Origin: Enoplosus armatus
Lineage: Eukaryota; Chordata; Actinopteri; Centrarchiformes; Enoplosidae
Assembly: GCF_043641665.1 (NCBI RefSeq)
Contig: NC_092198.1
Location: 6,012,501 to 6,076,500 of the forward strand
Direction: 5' to 3'
DNA length: 64,000 bases
Position 1 is the stretch's first letter. The number at the start of each line of letters is the position of its first letter. Of this stretch, positions 59,595-64,000 are shown piece by piece. A program made the translations under genes and the position numbers. The notes beneath the pieces are model-generated. The model was not told the DNA's origin. It did not search any database and was given only the letters and a program-made list of their open reading frames with translations.

Positions 59595-62459
59595 ACGTGT
59601 AGCATGTTAGCTTTAACATGATACAACAAACACAATCTGGTTTACAAGAAACACAGTGGTTCCCATAAAAGCTACTGCACGTCCATATGCACAGCTTTAA
59701 ATCTGAATTATGAATTCCCTCATCATAAATGTACCTGGTGCACGACATGCTTGGTGCTATTAGCTAAGTCAGAGATATCCAGAAATATCACCAAGCAGAT
59801 CATTACAAAGTGCACTAATTAATTTTTTTTCAATATATCGCACAATTTCCCTCATCTGCTTTTAGAAAGCGTGCTAAATAGGTCTTAATTATCTGCATCC
59901 GTATCCGAGTGGCACTGTGGCTGAGCAGACACAGTTCATTAGTAGCATAAAATATCGAGTTGTCCCTGCACTTTCACTTGTTTTTCAGGCTAACAATGTA
60001 TATGTCTGCGCTGTCTATGACACATTCTTCTTTAGTATAAAAATCCTCTATAGTTGTTTATACATGAAGCTACACAGAGTGAAACTTGTGCATATTTGTA
60101 TGCTAATTGGCGCTTTCTCCGTCTAGCATATATTGCTGTGTCGGGTGCCTTAGAGAGGCTGTTATCATGGGAAAGGTGATTTCTCCAAACACATCACTAT
60201 AGGGAAATAATTGGTACGGATATAAACAACACTTCCTCTACGTCTGGTTCACTTGATTGAAAGCACTTGTGCATTCACCAACAGCTACTTGAAGTTTCAA
60301 AAATATACAATATTAATGTTGCAGAAGGGCGAGCTGGATGTTAATAAGATGTTTATGAAAGAACAACACATCACAATGGGGGGAAAAGGCTTAACAGTAC
60401 TTCACATTTTCTATAAACGTGCAGTTCTGGCTGTAAGTTGTTGTTCTTGATACTAAACTAAATATGAAATGGGCATTTTTCAATAATTAAAACACCACCT
60501 GTCAGGGAAACTTCCCCGGTAGCTGGCCAGATTAAAGTTTAACTTTCTCCCGTGGACCACATGGAGCATTGTAGCGCCTCCATATGTCGGGCCAACGGGT
60601 CAGAGGAGTCACAATTCCAGGCGGGCCGGAGCAGCTGTGACCTAGAGCGAGGCTCGCCGTCTGGTAAGGCACGTAATGAATGAAGACGGTGATGAATAGC
60701 GAAGGCTAAAGGCTCAAGGCTTTCTGGAGGTGACCAGGAGGAAACTCGGAAAATGGTTTCTGTGGTTTTTTTTTTTCATTTTCATGTCAGATACAAGCTC
60801 AGACTGTGCGAGGCCTCGGCCCAGGGAGACTTATTGACATCACTAAAGCTCTGCCGAGATGGAAAAAGATGGATTATTCATAGGGTTAATCATGTTTGTA
60901 CTCTTCTAGAGAAAAAACAAATAAACATTTCCATTTCTTTTTAATGAGCATGCTAAAAAAAAAAATGGTTGGAGAGTGAGGGGAGGAATAGTACATGGCA
61001 AAAAATGACAGACAGAAAAAAAGACTAGGAATAATTCTACATTTGAGAATGAAACTCCAACCCATAATGTTTGTTAGAGATTATTTGGGAGGTCACTCGA
61101 AACAAATTCATCCCACCACAAGGCCTTGTGGGATGTATTTATGACACTGACAATGATTTGCTTATTGAGCGTCAAGTTTTCCAAACAGGAGTTACGAGGG
61201 ACCTTGATAATGGACAATGAAGTCTACACACTGTAAAAATGCCAACTTATATTCTTTGGCAGAAATAAAATATTACAGGCGGTTATAGCTTAGAAATAAA
61301 AAGTTCCAGCATTAACTATAAACTATTGAAGTTGTACCAACAGGCCAAGCTAGTTTTTTGCTGTTGTGGAATGCAGGAAAACCAGCTTTCGGAGTTGACT
61401 TCATGTTTACTTTACCAGACTGTTTTACTGCAAAACTTTGTCATTAATTATGTTAAATCAACTCTTCTTTTATCATCAACTCAAGACTTCAGTCTTGTAG
61501 CTTGAAATAAATTGACTGAACATCCAGCTGATTGCTCTCTTCGCTGACTCATCAGATTAAATGAATAAGAGACATTGTTAGCAAATAAGCACGTACTTCC
61601 CAGCATGCATTGTATTTGGGTGGATTTTTATTTAAATGTTGGAGGCTTGTTACTTGTCTTTTTCTATGTGTGTCTCAGTTTCTTGGTCTAAATGGTTGTT
61701 TCACAGAAGCCAATATGACAACAGGTATCCACTTCAACCACCCCCGTACTCCATCATGTAATTCATTGAAGCCACAGGGGCCATATCTGTTAGCACCGAT
61801 CTTGATTAAAATGTGGTGATCAGACTATACAAGAGACAAAATGAGTTACGAGAGTAAATGAACATGTGTCTTCAAAATTGTGACATGGTAAAAAAAAAAA
61901 ATCATACATAAATAAATATATATAAATAATGAGTGAAAATTCTTGGACAAACATAAATGAAGTTCAATTGTTTAATTGAAGTTTGTTGCCATGGCATTTT
62001 GAGTTTACTTGACTTGTTCATTTTTACAGTGCATTCAGGTTCAGGTATGCTGTTGGCTCACGTTTCAACATTGTTCCATTGTTTCAGAGTCTCTTCTGCC
62101 TTCGTGTTCATATAATGATATGAGAAATCCTGAAACTGTAATATAAGAACAGAGTGAGGACTGTCATAAAGTCTCCTTGAGTCATGAACTTGTTTCTCAC
62201 AGCTGCATTCTTTGGACTGAAGTCATAAATAAATACCCTCCTTAGTGAAAGTAATGTCTGTGGTACTGCAGGCTCAGAACAAGGCTTTTATGAGCAAAAC
62301 ATATCCTCCCATTTGTGTTTGTTTGTTGCCTGGCTAACATCTGCAGCCGATGTAACACTGGAAAATAGCTTTTGATGTGCACTATAGTCAGACTGAAATG
62401 AGAATTCATTTTTGCAAAGAAATAAGTATATATATATATATATATATATCCGTGGTAAC
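59595..62459. other. Non-coding DNA without recognised gene
   Basis: Unique AT-rich sequence. The stretch 60,480-60,900 is repeat-free, mixed in composition and a candidate conserved element. A (TA)n tract lies at 62,427-62,449. The ORFs are short and show no domain. Confidence 0.5.
62427..62449 (+). repeat. (TA)n microsatellite
   Basis: Twenty-three bases of TA dinucleotide. Confidence 0.95.
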
Positions 62460-63010
62460 TCAAACTTTTTTCATGTAGCACCTTCTATAAAAAACATGCA
62501 GCCCAAAGTGCTTCAGAGAGCAAGATTAAAGCAGCACAGACAAAAAAGTAAAAAAAACAAAGATAAACAATAAATAGAACTTTGCAAGACAAAAAAAATA
62601 ATAACATGTTAAAAATAGATAAGTCGATAAAATAAATAAATAATGTGCAAACCAATGACTTAAAAGACTTAAAAACTAAGGCAACAAATGACGAGGCACC
62701 TTAAGTAACAGCCAGGCTAAAGAGATATGTCTTATGGTTTCTTTTACAAAATGTCCCTCAGATCCTCAGGCAGACAGTTCCAGAGACTAGTGCCACTGAG
62801 GCTGAAGGCTGACTACACGTGTGTTTTTGTTGAAATCCTTGGGACGACTAGAAGGCCACCTGCAGAGGATCTGAGGGACCTGCTACGTATCTGAAGCAGC
62901 ATGTCTGAGAGAGACAAAAATGACATGTTGGTCACATTTCCAATGTGGGCTTCAAAACTGAATCCAAGATAACTCAAGTTACAGCAGGTCCCCTAACATG
63001 AAGCTTTGAC
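62460..63010. repeat. Dispersed repeat of unassigned class
   Basis: The blocks 'catgcagcccaaagtgcttcagag', 'cctcaggcagacagttccagag', 'gaggctgaaggctgac' and 'gaggatctgagggacctgctac' recall a multicopy fish repeat that includes degraded coding-like sequence. Only one copy is in this window, so its repeat nature rests on memory. Boundaries are approximate. Confidence 0.45.
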
Positions 63011-64000
63011 ACTGTGACACAAGTATGTCCAAAAATGGTTTAATCCTCTTTATGAACATTTCCTGACACAAAGAGTGAGGGGGATTCAATTTAAAAAACA
63101 CTGACACTTAATTTAGGTCAATTTGTAGAGATGGAGAATATTGTACAGTAATGTATTTCTGTATGAAATATGTATCTGGCATGTTCATTTACTGTCATGT
63201 AATGGTTGTTTTCTTGCTCCTGGAGTTTGCAATAGCTTATAATGAGCTCTAAACTCTTTCATGTGATTTTAATAGAATCCACGCAGGCAGGAACATGTAT
63301 ATGTGTGTGTGGTAGCTACCGTAAGCGTTTTCATCGCAGGAAAACTCGAGAGTCTTTTGGTTCTGTCCTTGGCTGCATGAAATAAACAGGATATGTACAG
63401 CTGTTTCCATCACTCTCCAACTACCTGCTAATAACATAAAACTCTCGCCTGTCTCATTCTCTTGAACTCCTCTGTCCTGTTTCATGTCTGCTCGCTGAAC
63501 ATGTACCACTTCCTCTTAGGGAGGAACAAATCCTCGCAGTCGCAAACAAACATTTCGGTCTAAATTGGGAGCTCATTAGAGTCTCACATCCACTGAGAGC
63601 GCGGAAAAAAGCGAGACGTTATGAATTGATTTCCTCTATATCTGGACGATAAAAGCCGAGTGCATTACCATTAGAGAAGATGAACGTTGCCTCTGAGATC
63701 AGCAGAGGGGTGAGAGGGGCGTTGAATTAAACAGACATGTTTAACAATCTGTTAACATCTCTCACTATCCACTCCCCCCCCCTTTTCCTCCCTCTCTCTC
63801 TCGAGCTGTGAGTAGCGGAGATGAAAACCAGCCACACGACCTGAACGGGAGCGAGATCCCAAGAGAAAGTGGCGAGAAAAAGGGGGCCACTGTGGAGAGG
63901 TGGAGACAGTTCACACAGCGAGACCGGAGAGGAGTCCACCAGGGACAAAAAGCAGAGGCCCTTTGTCTCGCAGCTTGGGAAAGTGTGGCTCAAAGCTGTT
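63011..64000. other. Non-coding DNA at the window end
   Basis: No gene recognised. From about 63.5 kb the sequence becomes more GC-balanced and purine-rich (63,840-63,960 on the plus strand), which might be the edge of another regulatory or exonic region that the window cuts off. Confidence 0.45.

Noticed and set aside
1..64000. tRNA, rRNA, CRISPR arrays, prokaryotic operons or endogenous viral genes
   Set aside because: I scanned for tRNA B-box-like motifs, regularly spaced direct repeats with unique spacers, and retroviral or transposase domains in the ORFs, and found none.

Overview
The window looks like nuclear DNA from a ray-finned fish, most likely a spiny-rayed (percomorph) teleost. 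Three things point to this: an intact single-exon FLRT2 gene whose protein is vertebrate-like along its whole length, long GT/CA/GA microsatellites, and many short non-autonomous DNA transposons and dispersed repeats of types I recognise as common in percomorph genomes. There is no operon, Shine-Dalgarno or phage signal. I found no tRNA, rRNA, CRISPR array or viral gene.

Layout. From 1 to about 45.3 kb I find no convincing protein-coding gene. This part holds dispersed repeats (1.0, 4.8, 9.9, 16.5, 18.6, 19.9-21.0, 22.5, 26.8, 31.7, 32.5 and 35.7 kb), microsatellites, homopolymer G/C tracts and unique AT-rich DNA that may carry regulatory elements. A GC-rich block at about 14.3-14.7 kb ends in a GTAAGT donor and resembles a first exon. 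A CpG-rich block at 45.4-46.0 kb resembles a second, nearer first exon and promoter. After a probable 2.4-kb intron, a large terminal exon starts at 48,438. It carries a 5' leader with several upstream ORFs, the complete FLRT2 coding sequence (48,882-50,864, 660 codons plus stop) and a 3' UTR of roughly 4.2 kb that probably ends after an AATAAA at 55,024. From 55 to 64 kb no gene is visible; this part holds transposon-derived sequence, including a large foldback element (58.1-58.7 kb) and one transposon nested in another (58.9-59.6 kb).

How it fits together: this is a one-gene locus. FLRT2 is a cell-surface adhesion and guidance protein that is regulated during development, and genes of this sort often sit in gene-poor DNA like this. 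The best candidates for something undescribed are the leader architecture (two possible first exons, each ending in an ATG whose frame would run into the same short peptide in the terminal exon, plus alternative acceptors that would keep or remove several uORFs) and a foldback transposon copy inside the predicted 3' UTR. I see no novel multi-gene system.
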